Assembly: GCF_016623585.1 (NCBI RefSeq)
Contig: NZ_JAEHFY010000009.1
Location: 62,001-126,000 of the forward strand
DNA: 64,000 bases
From: Pedobacter segetis
GTDB taxonomy: Bacteria > Bacteroidota > Bacteroidia > Sphingobacteriales > Sphingobacteriaceae
Direction: 5' to 3'
Part shown: piece after piece, positions 55,068-64,000 of the stretch
Layout of the letters: each line of letters begins with the position of its first letter
Position numbering within the stretch: position 1 is the first letter of the stretch
Notes under the pieces: model-generated
Database searches by the model: none
Seen by the model: only the letters and a program-made list of their open reading frames with translations
What the model was told of the DNA's origin: nothing
Translations under genes and position numbers: made by a program

Positions 55068-55898
55068 TCAATTATTTTTAACAGCCCACAAAGTTATATC
55101 TTTTTCCTTTAAAATTACCAGTCGGTTAAACCTAAGTGCGGCATCTATAAATGGTTCTTTGATCGGCAGATCAATTTTTGACAATGAATAGGTATTTATG
55201 TTATATTTCATCAAAGATTTGTCTTTCATAAAATATATTTCTTTATCATTTACTTCAAAGTTCTTCTGGGGGTAAATAACGGCCGTTTTGTAGAAATTCC
55301 CAAAACGATCAAAAATCCTAACGCCTTCCTTTTGATCATTCAGGTAAATATAATCGTCATCTGTGAGCATAAAATTGGCTTGCATATCAAAACCGTTTCT
55401 TTGATAGATGTTCCCGCTCTTCAAATCATCAATAAAATTATTGCTCAGTTTTCTTAGCTCTCTGTTAATTTGATCATAAACCCAAAGGCCATTGTTGTTT
55501 GCAGAAGCAACTAAAGTGATTTGCAAATTTGGGTTTTGGTTAAAGGTAAACTTGCTTATCTCGCTCAAATTATTGTTCAAAACCACAATTTGCTGGTAAG
55601 TTTGATAATATAATATTACCCTTAGAGGATCTGTAACATCTATTTGGCTTACTTCCCCAAAAGTTTTGTTGGTATAATTCCAAAGAAACTTACCTTGCGG
55701 GCTAAATTTTAGAACTTCGTTTTTTGGCGTAACCACAAACAGGTTGCCCAAATTATCTAAGGTAACTATTTTGGCAACGGTATCTATTTTGGCAATGAAT
55801 TGATATTCTTGCGCATCAACTTTCAAAGAAATTGAAACCATCAACAAATAAAAGAAGATCATCATCTTGAAAGGCTGCCAGGAGTTTTGTTTTATCAT
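55068..55898 (-). CDS. secreted hypothetical protein, possible propeller
   Basis: The 276-residue protein begins with a hydrophobic signal segment (MMIFFYLLMVSISLKVDA) and has repeated beta-strand motifs: IVTLDNLGNLFVVTPKNEVLKFSPQGK, DDDYIYLNDQKEGVRIFDRFGNFYK. These resemble the blades of a small beta-propeller, six or fewer. There is no catalytic motif. The start overlaps the lpxH stop by 4 bp, so it is co-transcribed with lipid A synthesis, and an envelope role is possible. I do not recognise a named family. Confidence 0.7.
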   Translation of the reverse strand: MIKQNSWQPFKMMIFFYLLMVSISLKVDAQEYQFIAKIDTVAKIVTLDNLGNLFVVTPKNEVLKFSPQGKFLWNYTNKTFGEVSQIDVTDPLRVILYYQTYQQIVVLNNNLSEISKFTFNQNPNLQITLVASANNNGLWVYDQINRELRKLSNNFIDDLKSGNIYQRNGFDMQANFMLTDDDYIYLNDQKEGVRIFDRFGNFYKTAVIYPQKNFEVNDKEIYFMKDKSLMKYNINTYSLSKIDLPIKEPFIDAALRFNRLVILKEKDITLWAVKNN

Positions 55899-56656
55899 TT
55901 ATTTGGTTCAAAATGAAGCAATTCCAATTTCTCTGTATCCAATTTGGCATAGCTGGTATAATTTACCCATTCGCCAAGGTTAACGTATTTGGTTTCTTCG
56001 TTAATATCTATCATTACCGGGTAGTGGCGATGTCCCAATATTATATAATCAAAACGGCCATGTTCTTTAAACAAAGTTTGCGAATAAGCCTTTACCCATT
56101 CTTCTTCTCTTTCTAAAAACCTTTTGCCTTCTCTTTTATTACCGGCCAATCTGCTTTTTTTGCTCCAAAAATTTGCGATCCCTATGCCTAAATTTGGGTG
56201 TAGCCTCGCAAAAAGCCATTGGCAAAACCTGCTCCTAAAAAAAACCTTCAATAATTTATAAGCATGGTCTCCTGCCCCTAAGCCATCGCCATGGTGCAGA
56301 AACAGCCTTTTTCCGTTAGCTTCCAAAATAAATTCGTTACTAATAACGGTTGCGCCCAGTTCTTTCTCAAAATAATCGAAAACCCACATATCATGGTTGC
56401 CTTTAAAGAGATAAATCTTTACTCCAAGATCGCTCAACTCCGCCAATTTGCCCTGTAAGCGGATATAGCCCTTGGGGATCACGGTACTGTACTCAAACCA
56501 AAAATCAAATACATCGCCCAACAAAAAAACAGCTTTTGCATCTGCTTTGATAAAATCTAACCAAGCCACGATCTTAGCCTCCCTTTCCCTGCTGTTTTGA
56601 TAAGTTGGAGCGCCTAAATGAAAATCGGAGGCAAAATAATAATGCTGTTTTTCCAA
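55895..56656 (-). CDS. lpxH: UDP-2,3-diacylglucosamine diphosphatase LpxH
   Basis: This is a metallophosphoesterase of lipid A synthesis that splits UDP-2,3-diacylglucosamine to lipid X and UMP. All metal-binding motifs are present: FASDFHLG, LLGDVFDFW, FKGNHDMW, LHHGDGLG and ILGHRHYPV. An upstream TTG at 56689 would add eleven residues of hydrophobic sequence (MIILAFIIFIL) unlike a soluble LpxH. I therefore choose the TTG at 56656, which gives a start just before EKQHYYFASDFHLG. Neither start is ATG. The protein is about 253 residues, as usual. Confidence 0.9.
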   Translation of the reverse strand: MEKQHYYFASDFHLGAPTYQNSREREAKIVAWLDFIKADAKAVFLLGDVFDFWFEYSTVIPKGYIRLQGKLAELSDLGVKIYLFKGNHDMWVFDYFEKELGATVISNEFILEANGKRLFLHHGDGLGAGDHAYKLLKVFFRSRFCQWLFARLHPNLGIGIANFWSKKSRLAGNKREGKRFLEREEEWVKAYSQTLFKEHGRFDYIILGHRHYPVMIDINEETKYVNLGEWVNYTSYAKLDTEKLELLHFEPNK

Positions 56657-56938
56657 AAGAATGAAAATTATAAAAGCCAAAATTATCAAAATAATTTGTA
56701 ACCTTATTTCTTCATGAAACCTATTGTTTGCTTTATTTCCGTTTTATGATGCAGGTTGCCAAAAGGCAAAAAACCAATGCTGCCAATTTCCCTAAAACTA
56801 GCTGCCAGACCCAAAATCTGGCAATTGCATCAACAAATTAAAAAAACATCCTTCCTGATACCTCGCTTTACATAATGCCGAAGTTACCAAACAAATTTAA
56901 CCCTGCGTAACCCTTATTTTAAATCTATTTTTTACCTT

Positions 56939-56958
56939 AGCCGTTATTAACCGTTATA
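56939..56958. promoter_or_regulatory. direct-repeat operator at the GntR gene start
   Basis: AGCCGTTATT and AACCGTTATA stand head to tail with 10-bp spacing and end at the base before the start codon. The same double repeat, inverted, lies before rhaT (58077-58096). It is likely the site where the GntR regulator blocks its own translation start or transcription. Confidence 0.6.
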
Positions 56959-57996
56959 ATGAAGGCCGAAGATTTTTTCAAGTACATTTTTATAGACGAA
57001 TATTCTGCCACTCCAAAATACCTTCAGTTGAGCAATTCTATTATTGCGGCAGTAGAAAACGGTAACTTTAAAAAAGAAGATATCTTACCTTCTATCAATG
57101 AATTAAGCTACGTTTTAGAAATATCAAGAGATACGGCAGAGAAGGGCTACCGCTACCTAAAAAAAAGGAGCGTAATCGTTTCTGTACCGGGCAAAGGATT
57201 TTATATTGCCAACACAAATTTTAAAAAGCAGATAAAAGTCTTTTTATTGTTCAATAAATTATCGGCCCACAAAAAGATTATTTATGATTCTTTTGTCTCT
57301 GCCTTGGGCGATGATGTTTCTATTGATTTTTATATCTACAACAATGATTTTGCGCTTTTTAAAAAGCTGATACAGAACAAGCACACAGATTATACGCATT
57401 ATATCATTATCCCTCATTTTGTAGAGGGCGGAGAAAACGCCCATGAGATCATCAACACTTTGCCCGCCAACAAGCTTATTATCTTAGATAAAAAAGCGGG
57501 GAGTAAAATTAATCCCTGCTCTTCTATTTATGAGAATTTTGAGAAAGACATCTATGGCGCACTAACTGATGCGAAAGAGGCCTTGATGAAGTATCAAACC
57601 TTAAAAATAATATTCCCAGAAAAGAGTTATTTCTCAAAAGATATCATAAATGGCTTTAGGCAGTTTTGCCAACAGTATGCCTTTAACCACGCTATCGTAA
57701 AAAACATCCAAACAGAGACCATTTCTACAGGCGAGGTTTACATCAACCTGATGGAAGATGACCTTGTGATATTGATAGAGCGCATCATTTCCTTAGGCTT
57801 AAAAATAGGGCAAGATGTAGGTGTTATATCGTACAATGAAACCCCGCTTAAAAAGCTGCTTTTGAACGGGATCACTACCGTTTCTACTGATTTTAAATGG
57901 ATGGGCACCATGGCAGCCGAATTAGTAAAGAAAAGCCCATCTAGCCCTAGCGATATTGAAGTCCCCTTTTATTTAACGCTCCGCTCCTCTTTATAA
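56959..57996 (+). CDS. GntR-family transcriptional regulator with sugar-binding domain
   Basis: This 345-residue regulator has a GntR-type winged helix domain at 1-75 (YLQLSNSIIAAVENGNFKKEDILPSINELSYVLEISRDTAEKGYRYLKKRSVI). Behind it is a LacI-type periplasmic-binding-fold sensor (about 90-340, with DVGVISYNETPLKKLLLNGITTVSTDFKWMG). It stands directly upstream of rhaT and the rhamnose catabolic genes on the same strand. It is therefore most likely a rhamnose-responsive repressor (inference). The shared direct repeats before both promoters support this. Confidence 0.88.
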   Translation: MKAEDFFKYIFIDEYSATPKYLQLSNSIIAAVENGNFKKEDILPSINELSYVLEISRDTAEKGYRYLKKRSVIVSVPGKGFYIANTNFKKQIKVFLLFNKLSAHKKIIYDSFVSALGDDVSIDFYIYNNDFALFKKLIQNKHTDYTHYIIIPHFVEGGENAHEIINTLPANKLIILDKKAGSKINPCSSIYENFEKDIYGALTDAKEALMKYQTLKIIFPEKSYFSKDIINGFRQFCQQYAFNHAIVKNIQTETISTGEVYINLMEDDLVILIERIISLGLKIGQDVGVISYNETPLKKLLLNGITTVSTDFKWMGTMAAELVKKSPSSPSDIEVPFYLTLRSSL

Positions 57997-58076
57997 CCCT
58001 CCCATCATCCCAATGAAGGTTAACATCTTCAAATCTCCCTCAAAAAAAATCATTTTTTTAAGAATTAAGGCAACAT

Positions 58077-58096
58077 CATAACAGTTCATAACAGTT
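58077..58096. promoter_or_regulatory. direct-repeat operator before rhaT
   Basis: CATAACAGTT occurs twice in a row. Read on the minus strand it gives AACTGTTATG twice, matching the AACCGTTATA repeats at the GntR gene with the same 10-bp spacing. It lies 68 bp before the rhaT start, well placed for promoter control. Confidence 0.6.
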
Positions 58097-58164
58097 CTGT
58101 AAGCAATGATCAGTAGTTTAGCGTTACCAATAATTTTAAAATAAACTTAAACAACAAATAATAT

Positions 58165-59241
58165 ATGGAAGCAATTTTTGGTGTTATATACCATTTTTTC
58201 GGGGGGTTTGCATCTGGGAGTTTTTACATCCCTTACAAAAAAGTTAAAGGATGGGCTTGGGAAAGCTATTGGATCGTAGGGGGTATTTTTTCTTGGCTGA
58301 TAGTACCACCTTTGGCCGCTTATTTAACCATCCCGGGTTTTGCAGATATAATTACCGCAGCTCCTGGCCCTGTTTTCTATTATACTTTTCTTTTCGGTGC
58401 GCTTTGGGGGATAGGTGGCCTAACTTACGGTTTGGGGGTAAGGTATTTAGGGGTGGCCTTGGGAAGCTCGATTATCTTAGGCCTGTGTTCTGTATTTGGT
58501 GCCCTGGTTCCTTCTATCTTTTATGAATATTATCCAACAGCTGGTAAAGATTCTATAAGTATGATCGCTGGTTCTACTTGGGGGCAATTGGTTTTATTGG
58601 GGCTTTTCATTTGTGTTGTAGGGATCGTAGTTTGTGGCGTAGCCGGATCTATGAAGGATAAAGATTTGGGCCATGCAGAAAAAGATGCTTCTGGCACAGA
58701 ATTCAAAATAGGGCTAGGCTTATTTGTGGCGATAATTTCGGGGATATTGAGTGCTTGCTTCGCTTTTGGTATAGATTCTGGAAAAGAAATGGCCAACCAA
58801 GCTAACGAAGCTTGGAAAGCGATTCATCCTGGGCAAGGAGAGTTTTTGTTTCAAAACAACGTAACCTATATAGTAATAATGTGGGGAGGCCTATTAACAA
58901 ATTTTGTTTGGTGCATGGTTTTAAATTTCCGTAACAAAAGCTTTAAAGATTATGGCGATAAGAAAACGCCGTTAACCAAAAACTATATTTTTTGTGCTTT
59001 GGCGGGTACCACCTGGTTTTTACAGTTTTTCTTTTACGGTATGGGAGAAAGCAGGTTAGGTAACGGCGCAAGTTCTTGGATTTTGCACATGGCCTTCATT
59101 ATATTGGTGGCAAACCTTTGGGGGCTAATATTAAAAGAATGGAAAGGCGTAAGATCTAAAACCATGGGGACCGTCATTATAGGGATCATCGTTATATTAA
59201 TATCTATCCTAGTAGTAGGGTATGGCAATTCAATCAAATAA
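58165..59241 (+). CDS. rhaT: L-rhamnose/proton symporter RhaT
   Basis: This is an inner-membrane transporter with about ten membrane helices over 358 residues. The N-terminal part (FGVIYHFFGGFASGSFYIPYKKVKGWAWESYWIVGG) is characteristic of RhaT. It moves L-rhamnose with protons into the cell. It is the first structural gene after the regulator, and the next gene begins 18 bp downstream. Confidence 0.93.
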   Translation: MEAIFGVIYHFFGGFASGSFYIPYKKVKGWAWESYWIVGGIFSWLIVPPLAAYLTIPGFADIITAAPGPVFYYTFLFGALWGIGGLTYGLGVRYLGVALGSSIILGLCSVFGALVPSIFYEYYPTAGKDSISMIAGSTWGQLVLLGLFICVVGIVVCGVAGSMKDKDLGHAEKDASGTEFKIGLGLFVAIISGILSACFAFGIDSGKEMANQANEAWKAIHPGQGEFLFQNNVTYIVIMWGGLLTNFVWCMVLNFRNKSFKDYGDKKTPLTKNYIFCALAGTTWFLQFFFYGMGESRLGNGASSWILHMAFIILVANLWGLILKEWKGVRSKTMGTVIIGIIVILISILVVGYGNSIK

Positions 59242-59259
59242 AAATCATCAAAAATTATT

Positions 59260-61380
59260 ATGTCAATAACTAAAAATTCTTTTAAACACGTAAGCTATTT
59301 GTGGGACGATGCAGAAGCTGCGAAGCTGGCGGGAGACGAGGTAGCACTGTTAATTTATAGATCAAATATGTTGGGTGCCGATCTAAGGCTCACAAATTAC
59401 GGTGGAGGAAACACCTCTTGTAAAGCAATGGCCAAAGATCCTTTAACTGGCAAAGAGACAGAGATCATGTGGATCAAAGGATCGGGCGGCGATATAGGTA
59501 CCTTAAAGAAAAGCGGCTTGGCAGCATTATATGTTGATAGATTAAGATCTTTGAAAAACGTATATAGGGGCATAGATCATGAAGACGAAATGGTAGAACT
59601 TTTTAACCATTGCATTTATGATCTAGCTTCTAAAGCACCATCAATTGATACACCCCTTCACGGTTTTTTACCCTTTAAACATATTGATCATTTACATCCC
59701 GATGCCGCCATTGCAATTGCAGCGGCTAAGGACGGAGAAAAAATAACTCAAGAACTTTTTAACGGCGCCATTGGCTGGGTACCATGGCAAAAACCAGGTT
59801 TTGATCTAGGTTTACAGTTAAAAGAATGTTTGGATAAAAACCCGGGCATTAAAGGTATTATGTTAGGTTCCCATGGTTTATTTACCTGGGGAGATACAGC
59901 TTATGAAAGCTATGTAAATACCTTAGAAGTGGTAGAGAAATGTGCAGAATACCTAGAACAGAACTATGGTAAAAAAGGGCCTGTTTTTGGCGGACAAAAA
60001 ATACAAAGCTTGATAAAAGCAGAAAGACACAAAAAGGCAGCAGAGTTAGCTCCAATCTTGAGGGGGTTTTGTTCAAGCGAACGCTCTATGATTGGGCATT
60101 TTACCGATGATGACAGAGTTTTGGAATACATCAATTCTAATGATCTAGAAAGATTGGCACCAATGGGCACTAGCTGCCCGGATCATTTTTTGAGAACAAA
60201 AATAAGTCCGCTGGTTTTAGATTTAGCCAAAGATGAAGACTTAAGTGATGTTTCGGCAATCAAAGCAAAATTAGCTCCTGCTTTTGAAGCTTACCGTAAA
60301 ATGTATGCAGATTATTATAATACCTGCAAACACGATAACAGCCCTTCAATTCGCGATGCCAACCCCGTGATCATTATTTACCCGGGTGTTGGGATGTTCT
60401 CTTTCTCTAAAGACAAACAAACAGCCCGAGTTGCTGCAGAGTTTTATACCAACGCCATCAATGTAATGAAAGGTTCAGAGGCAGTTTCTGAATATACCTC
60501 ATTACCTCGCCAAGAAGCTTTTAATATAGAATATTGGTTGCTAGAAGAAGCAAAATTGCAGCGTATGCCCAAACCAAAAGCATTATCTGGCAGGGTTGCC
60601 ATGATCACGGGGAGTGCGGGTGGCATAGGAAAAGCTATTGCTAGGAAATTTGTAGAAGAAGGTGCCTGCGTTATTTTAAACGATATGAATGCAGAGCGTT
60701 TAGCAGAGGCAGGAGAAGAGTTTAAAAAAGATTTCGGTAAAGACAGTTACGCAACCGCAACAATGGATGTTACCGATCAAAACCAAATTGAAGAAGCAAT
60801 GAATATTGCCGCTGTAAGTTTTGGCGGTGTAGATATTATTGTGAACAACGCTGGTTTATCTATTTCTAAAACCATAGAAGATCACGCTCAAAAAGATTGG
60901 GATCTATTGTACGATGTATTGGTAAAAGGGCAATTTTTAGTAACACAAGCCGCTACTAATGTGATGAAGAAACAAGATATTGGTGGTGATATTATAAATA
61001 TTGTGAGTAAAAACGCACTAGTAAGCGGGCCAAACAATGCAGGTTACGGAAGTGCCAAAGCAGCGCAATTACATTTGAGCAGGTTAAATGCTGCCGAATT
61101 AGGTGCAGCAGGAATTAGGGTAAACGTGGTTAACCCAGATGCGGTAATTAGCGATAGTAATATTTGGGCCGGCGGCTGGGCAGAAGGAAGGGCAAAAGCA
61201 TACGGGATTACCGTTGCAGAGCTTCCTGCTTACTATGCAAAAAGAACATTGTTAAATAAAATCATCCTTCCGGTTGATATTGCAAATGCTTGTTTTGCTT
61301 TCACTGGTGGTTTATTATCAAAATCAACAGGTAATATGCTTAACGTTGATGGTGGCGTTGCGATGGCTTTTCCAAGGTAA
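59260..61380 (+). CDS. rhaD: bifunctional rhamnulose-1-phosphate aldolase/lactaldehyde dehydrogenase
   Basis: This is a two-domain fusion of 706 residues. Residues 1-420 are a class II aldolase-type domain (NYGGGNTSCKAM, DTPLHGFLPFKHIDHLHPDA with metal His, GSHGLFTWG). Residues from about 445 on are a short-chain dehydrogenase: ITGSAGGIGKAIARKF, NNAGLSISK, and YGSAKAA with Tyr and Lys. The aldolase splits rhamnulose-1-phosphate into DHAP and L-lactaldehyde. The dehydrogenase domain then oxidises or reduces the lactaldehyde. The fused form is common in this group of bacteria. Confidence 0.92.
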   Translation: MSITKNSFKHVSYLWDDAEAAKLAGDEVALLIYRSNMLGADLRLTNYGGGNTSCKAMAKDPLTGKETEIMWIKGSGGDIGTLKKSGLAALYVDRLRSLKNVYRGIDHEDEMVELFNHCIYDLASKAPSIDTPLHGFLPFKHIDHLHPDAAIAIAAAKDGEKITQELFNGAIGWVPWQKPGFDLGLQLKECLDKNPGIKGIMLGSHGLFTWGDTAYESYVNTLEVVEKCAEYLEQNYGKKGPVFGGQKIQSLIKAERHKKAAELAPILRGFCSSERSMIGHFTDDDRVLEYINSNDLERLAPMGTSCPDHFLRTKISPLVLDLAKDEDLSDVSAIKAKLAPAFEAYRKMYADYYNTCKHDNSPSIRDANPVIIIYPGVGMFSFSKDKQTARVAAEFYTNAINVMKGSEAVSEYTSLPRQEAFNIEYWLLEEAKLQRMPKPKALSGRVAMITGSAGGIGKAIARKFVEEGACVILNDMNAERLAEAGEEFKKDFGKDSYATATMDVTDQNQIEEAMNIAAVSFGGVDIIVNNAGLSISKTIEDHAQKDWDLLYDVLVKGQFLVTQAATNVMKKQDIGGDIINIVSKNALVSGPNNAGYGSAKAAQLHLSRLNAAELGAAGIRVNVVNPDAVISDSNIWAGGWAEGRAKAYGITVAELPAYYAKRTLLNKIILPVDIANACFAFTGGLLSKSTGNMLNVDGGVAMAFPR

Positions 61381-61614
61381 AAGCTCCAATTAAACTCTCC
61401 GTAGGAAAGAAATTATTGAGGAAAGCAGTTCTTAGCCAGTCCGTCATGTCGAATGATAATGAGACATCTCAAGAATAAGTAGCGGACAATATAAATCGTC
61501 TCCGCTTGTGAGATTTCTCGTCCCTCGAAACAACGGGATGCAGAGAAATGAATCAGAAAAAATAAAATTAACAATCCCCCCCTAAACGGGGGGGAATAAT
61601 CATAACAACCAATT
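61381..61614. repeat. REP-like hairpins between rhaD and the isomerase gene
   Basis: The 234-bp gap holds a hairpin at 61514-61548 (TTTCTCGTCCC paired with GGGATGCAGAGAAA) inside a segment beginning GTCATGTCGAATG, a style common to extragenic repeats of Bacteroidetes. A second hairpin, seven C, TAAAC and seven G, lies at 61576-61594, only 20 bp before the next start codon. No gene is present. Confidence 0.65.
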
Positions 61615-62889
61615 ATGAAATTAGAAAAAAATGTAATTGATGCGCATAACCAAAGTTTAGCGCAAAAACACAAAAGTAAATTAGCGCATTTCTTAGAAGA
61701 AAATGAAGGTGCCGATGCACATATCCAAAAATTAAGAGATTTCCAGATAGCGATCCCAAGTTGGGCTTTAGGTACCGGCGGAACCCGTTTTGGACGCTTT
61801 TCTGGTGGTGGGGAACCCGCTAACTTAGAAGAAAAAATGGCCGATATTGGTGTTTTGCACCAACTGAACCAAAGTAGTGGCGCAATCTCCCTGCATATCC
61901 CTTGGGACATCCCAAAAGATGCAGAGAAAATAATGAGCTTGGCAAAATCGTTAAACTTAAAGTTTGATGCCATCAATTCTAATACTTTTCAAGATCAGCC
62001 AAACCAAAAATACAGCTACAAATTTGGCTCTTTGCAAAACGTAGATAAAAACGTTAGGGACCAAGCCGTTGCCCATAACATAGAGGTAATTAAGCATGGT
62101 ATTGCCTTAGGTTCAAAATCTTTAACGGTTTGGTTGGCAGATGGCTCAAGTTTTCCCGGTCAGTTAAATTTTAGGGAAGCTTTTGAAAATACTTTGGCCA
62201 GTTTAAAAGAAATTTACGCCGCATTGCCAGCTGATTGGAAAATGTTTGTAGAATATAAATCTAACGAACCCAATTTTTACTCAACTACGGTTGCAGATTG
62301 GGGCCAGTCTTTATTATATGCCACCAAATTAGGGCCAAAAGCTTATACTTTGGTAGATCTGGGCCATCATCTGCCAAATGCAAACATAGAGCAAATTGTA
62401 TCCTTATTATTGATGGAAGGCAAGTTGGGCGGTTTCCATTTTAACGATTCTAAATATGGTGATGATGATTTAACAACAGGTGCGATCAAGCCTTACCAAC
62501 TGTTCTTGATTTTTAACGAATTGGTTGAGGGGATGGACCATGCTAAAATGAACCATGCTTCTGGTTTAGCTTGGATGATAGATGCTTCCCATAACGTTAA
62601 AGATCCTTTAGAAGATTTATTGCAGTCTGTAGAAGCCATCATGATGGCTTATGCACAAGCGCTATTGGTAGATAGAAAAGCATTGAAGAATGCACAACAG
62701 AAAAACGATGTAAGCTTGGCACAAGAAATTTTGCAAGCGGCCTACCGTACAGATGTACGTCCGTTAATTGCAGAAGCAAGGTTGCAAAGCGGTGGCGCAT
62801 TAGATCCGGTTAAATTATTTAGATCTGCCAAAGTAAGGGAAGAATTGATAAAAGAAAGAGGTACAGAAACTAAAGCAACGGGGCTTTAA
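61615..62889 (+). CDS. rhaI: L-rhamnose isomerase (RhaI type)
   Basis: This TIM-barrel sugar isomerase has 424 residues. Motifs include SWALGTGGTRFGRF near residue 50, ISLHIPWDIP, VDLGHHLPNANIEQI and GFHFNDSKYGDDDLTTG, which hold metal-binding and sugar-binding residues. It is the RhaI form rather than the RhaA form known from E. coli. It converts L-rhamnose into L-rhamnulose, the substrate for the following kinase. Its place between the aldolase and the kinase fits the pathway. Confidence 0.9.
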   Translation: MKLEKNVIDAHNQSLAQKHKSKLAHFLEENEGADAHIQKLRDFQIAIPSWALGTGGTRFGRFSGGGEPANLEEKMADIGVLHQLNQSSGAISLHIPWDIPKDAEKIMSLAKSLNLKFDAINSNTFQDQPNQKYSYKFGSLQNVDKNVRDQAVAHNIEVIKHGIALGSKSLTVWLADGSSFPGQLNFREAFENTLASLKEIYAALPADWKMFVEYKSNEPNFYSTTVADWGQSLLYATKLGPKAYTLVDLGHHLPNANIEQIVSLLLMEGKLGGFHFNDSKYGDDDLTTGAIKPYQLFLIFNELVEGMDHAKMNHASGLAWMIDASHNVKDPLEDLLQSVEAIMMAYAQALLVDRKALKNAQQKNDVSLAQEILQAAYRTDVRPLIAEARLQSGGALDPVKLFRSAKVREELIKERGTETKATGL

Positions 62890-63141
62890 AGCAGATATGA
62901 GAAATGAGATGTGAGATGTGAGAACTTGTAAAAGCCGAATTTCATATCTCTTGTCTCTTTTTGCGTTAACGATAGCAACGGCAGCTTTTTTTGTTATCCG
63001 GAGCGGAGCGGAAGGATAGACAAAAAAACTATAGTGGATAGCGTGTTAAAACGCCCAAGTTACTATCATCATCTATTTTCACGATGTCAGTAGTCTCATA
63101 TCTAGCGTCTCAAATCTAAACGCTCACATCTAATTAAAAAA
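62890..63141. repeat. intergenic REP-like element and simple repeats
   Basis: The gap begins with simple repeats of the kind gatgtgagatgtgaga. A large hairpin lies at 62986-63028 (T7-G-TT-ATCC with GGAT-AGA-C-A7, GC-rich loop) and may also act as a terminator. No gene is present. Confidence 0.6.
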
Positions 63142-64000
63142 ATGAAAATTCCAGTTATAGCCATATTCGATATTGGGAAAACCAATAAAAAGCTGTTCTT
63201 ATTCGATGAAGATTATAAGATAGTTTTTGAACGTACGGCAAGGTTTATAGAAACTAAAGATGAAGATGGCGATACTTGCGAGAACCTAGAAAGTTTAAGG
63301 CTCTCTGTTTTTGATTCTTTACATGAAGTTTTGAGGAATAAACAATTTGACATCAAAGCCATCAATTTTTCTACTTACGGTGCCAGTTTGGTTTATGTAG
63401 ATGAAAACGGAAGGCCTTTAGCACCACTTTACAATTATTTAAAGGCCTACCCAGAAGAATTAAAGTCGCAATTCTATAATAACTACGGTGGGGAAGAAAA
63501 TGTAGCCCTAAGCACTGCTTCGCCTGTTTTGGGAAGCCTAAATTCTGGTATGCAGCTTTATCGCATTAAGTATGAAAAACCAGAATTGTTTGGGAAAATA
63601 AAATATGCCTTGCACTTGCCTCAGTATATGAGCTCTATCATCACCGGTAAAATGCACAGCGATATTACCAGCATTGGTTGCCATACCAACTTTTGGGATT
63701 TTAAGAAAAAAGATTACCACCATTGGGTTTATGAGGAAGGTTTGGCAGATAAGCTGGCCCCGATTTTCCCGGGAGACGGTGTGATGCAATCTACTTTCCC
63801 AAGTGAAAATTATTTGACCGGTGTAGGTTTACATGATAGCTCTGCAGCATTAATTCCTTATATAGAGAGCTTTAAGGAGCCCTTTATTTTGCTATCTACC
63901 GGTACTTGGTGTATCAGTTTAAACCCGTTTAACAACCAACCCTTAACAAAACAAGAATTGGATAATGATTGCTTGTGCTATCTCTCTTATCAGGCAAAGC
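63142..64000 (+). CDS. rhaB: FGGY-family rhamnulokinase (partial, cut by window end)
   Basis: The reading frame starts at ATG 63142 and is open for 286 codons to the last base of the window. It begins MKIPVIAIFDIGKTNKKLFLFDE, the FGGY ATP-binding start. Further motifs are INFSTYGASLVYVDENGRPL, LHLPQYMSSIITGK and FILLSTGTWCISLNPF, as in sugar kinases of this family. It would phosphorylate L-rhamnulose at position 1. The C-terminal half lies outside the window. Confidence 0.9.
   Translation, partial: MKIPVIAIFDIGKTNKKLFLFDEDYKIVFERTARFIETKDEDGDTCENLESLRLSVFDSLHEVLRNKQFDIKAINFSTYGASLVYVDENGRPLAPLYNYLKAYPEELKSQFYNNYGGEENVALSTASPVLGSLNSGMQLYRIKYEKPELFGKIKYALHLPQYMSSIITGKMHSDITSIGCHTNFWDFKKKDYHHWVYEEGLADKLAPIFPGDGVMQSTFPSENYLTGVGLHDSSAALIPYIESFKEPFILLSTGTWCISLNPFNNQPLTKQELDNDCLCYLSYQAK

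Noticed and set aside
1..64000. CRISPR array
   Set aside because: I saw no regularly spaced repeats of 25-40 bp and no cas genes; the repeats present are tandem duplications, hsdS repeats and REP-like sequences.

Overview
The window looks like a chromosome segment from a Bacteroidetes bacterium of the Pedobacter/Sphingobacteriaceae type. The reasons are AT-rich DNA, SusC/SusD pairs, a hybrid two-component regulator, a type IX secretion sorting domain, weak ribosome binding sites, a Bacteroidetes-type promoter and an IntDOT-like tyrosine integrase. No database search was possible, so all family names come from motifs read directly in the sequence.

Region 1 (1-22.6 kb) is a polysaccharide utilisation locus. 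A plus-strand sulfatase is followed by a GH16 lipoprotein gene. A unit of about 1.27 kb, made of the sulfatase C-terminus plus the GH16 gene, has been tandemly duplicated, giving two GH16 genes and two orphan C-terminal fragments. On the minus strand are a one-component-style hybrid regulator (HTCS), two SusC/SusD pairs, a DUF1735-type lipoprotein, a terminator and a secreted T9SS protein. A sulfatase with a GH16 enzyme carrying an ExDxxE active site suggests a sulfated galactan-like substrate (inference).

Region 2 (23,274-53,369) is a 30-kb integrative mobilizable element inserted in the 3' end of tRNA-Asp. It has 26-bp att repeats with one mismatch, an integrase next to the tRNA, candidate integrase arm sites at both ends, MobC, a relaxase and a possible oriT, but no conjugation pore genes. 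Its cargo is almost all anti-phage defence: an AbiE-like pair; a type IC-like restriction system with an embedded PrrC-like anticodon-nuclease candidate and a slippable TAEL repeat in HsdS; a PP2C phosphatase with an unknown partner; a fused AAA ATPase-DUF4435 protein resembling PARIS; RadC; a type IIG restriction-modification enzyme coupled to an unknown four-helix membrane protein; a CBASS pair (HNH-SAVED effector and CD-NTase) with a third HEPN-like gene; and a HEPN gene next to a TIGR02391-type gene broken by an in-frame amber codon.

Just outside the left att site, the flank is a diverged copy of the element's own right terminus (inverted and direct arm repeats, hairpin, att, with matching spacing). 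This suggests an earlier related element used the same tRNA, possibly connected with the neighbouring PUL.

Region 3 (53.3-64 kb) is core chromosome: tRNA-Asp, prfA, a secreted hypothetical protein, lpxH, and an L-rhamnose catabolic locus (GntR-type regulator, rhaT, fused aldolase-dehydrogenase, isomerase and a rhamnulokinase cut off by the window end). A 20-bp double repeat before the regulator also occurs, inverted, before rhaT, and is a likely operator.
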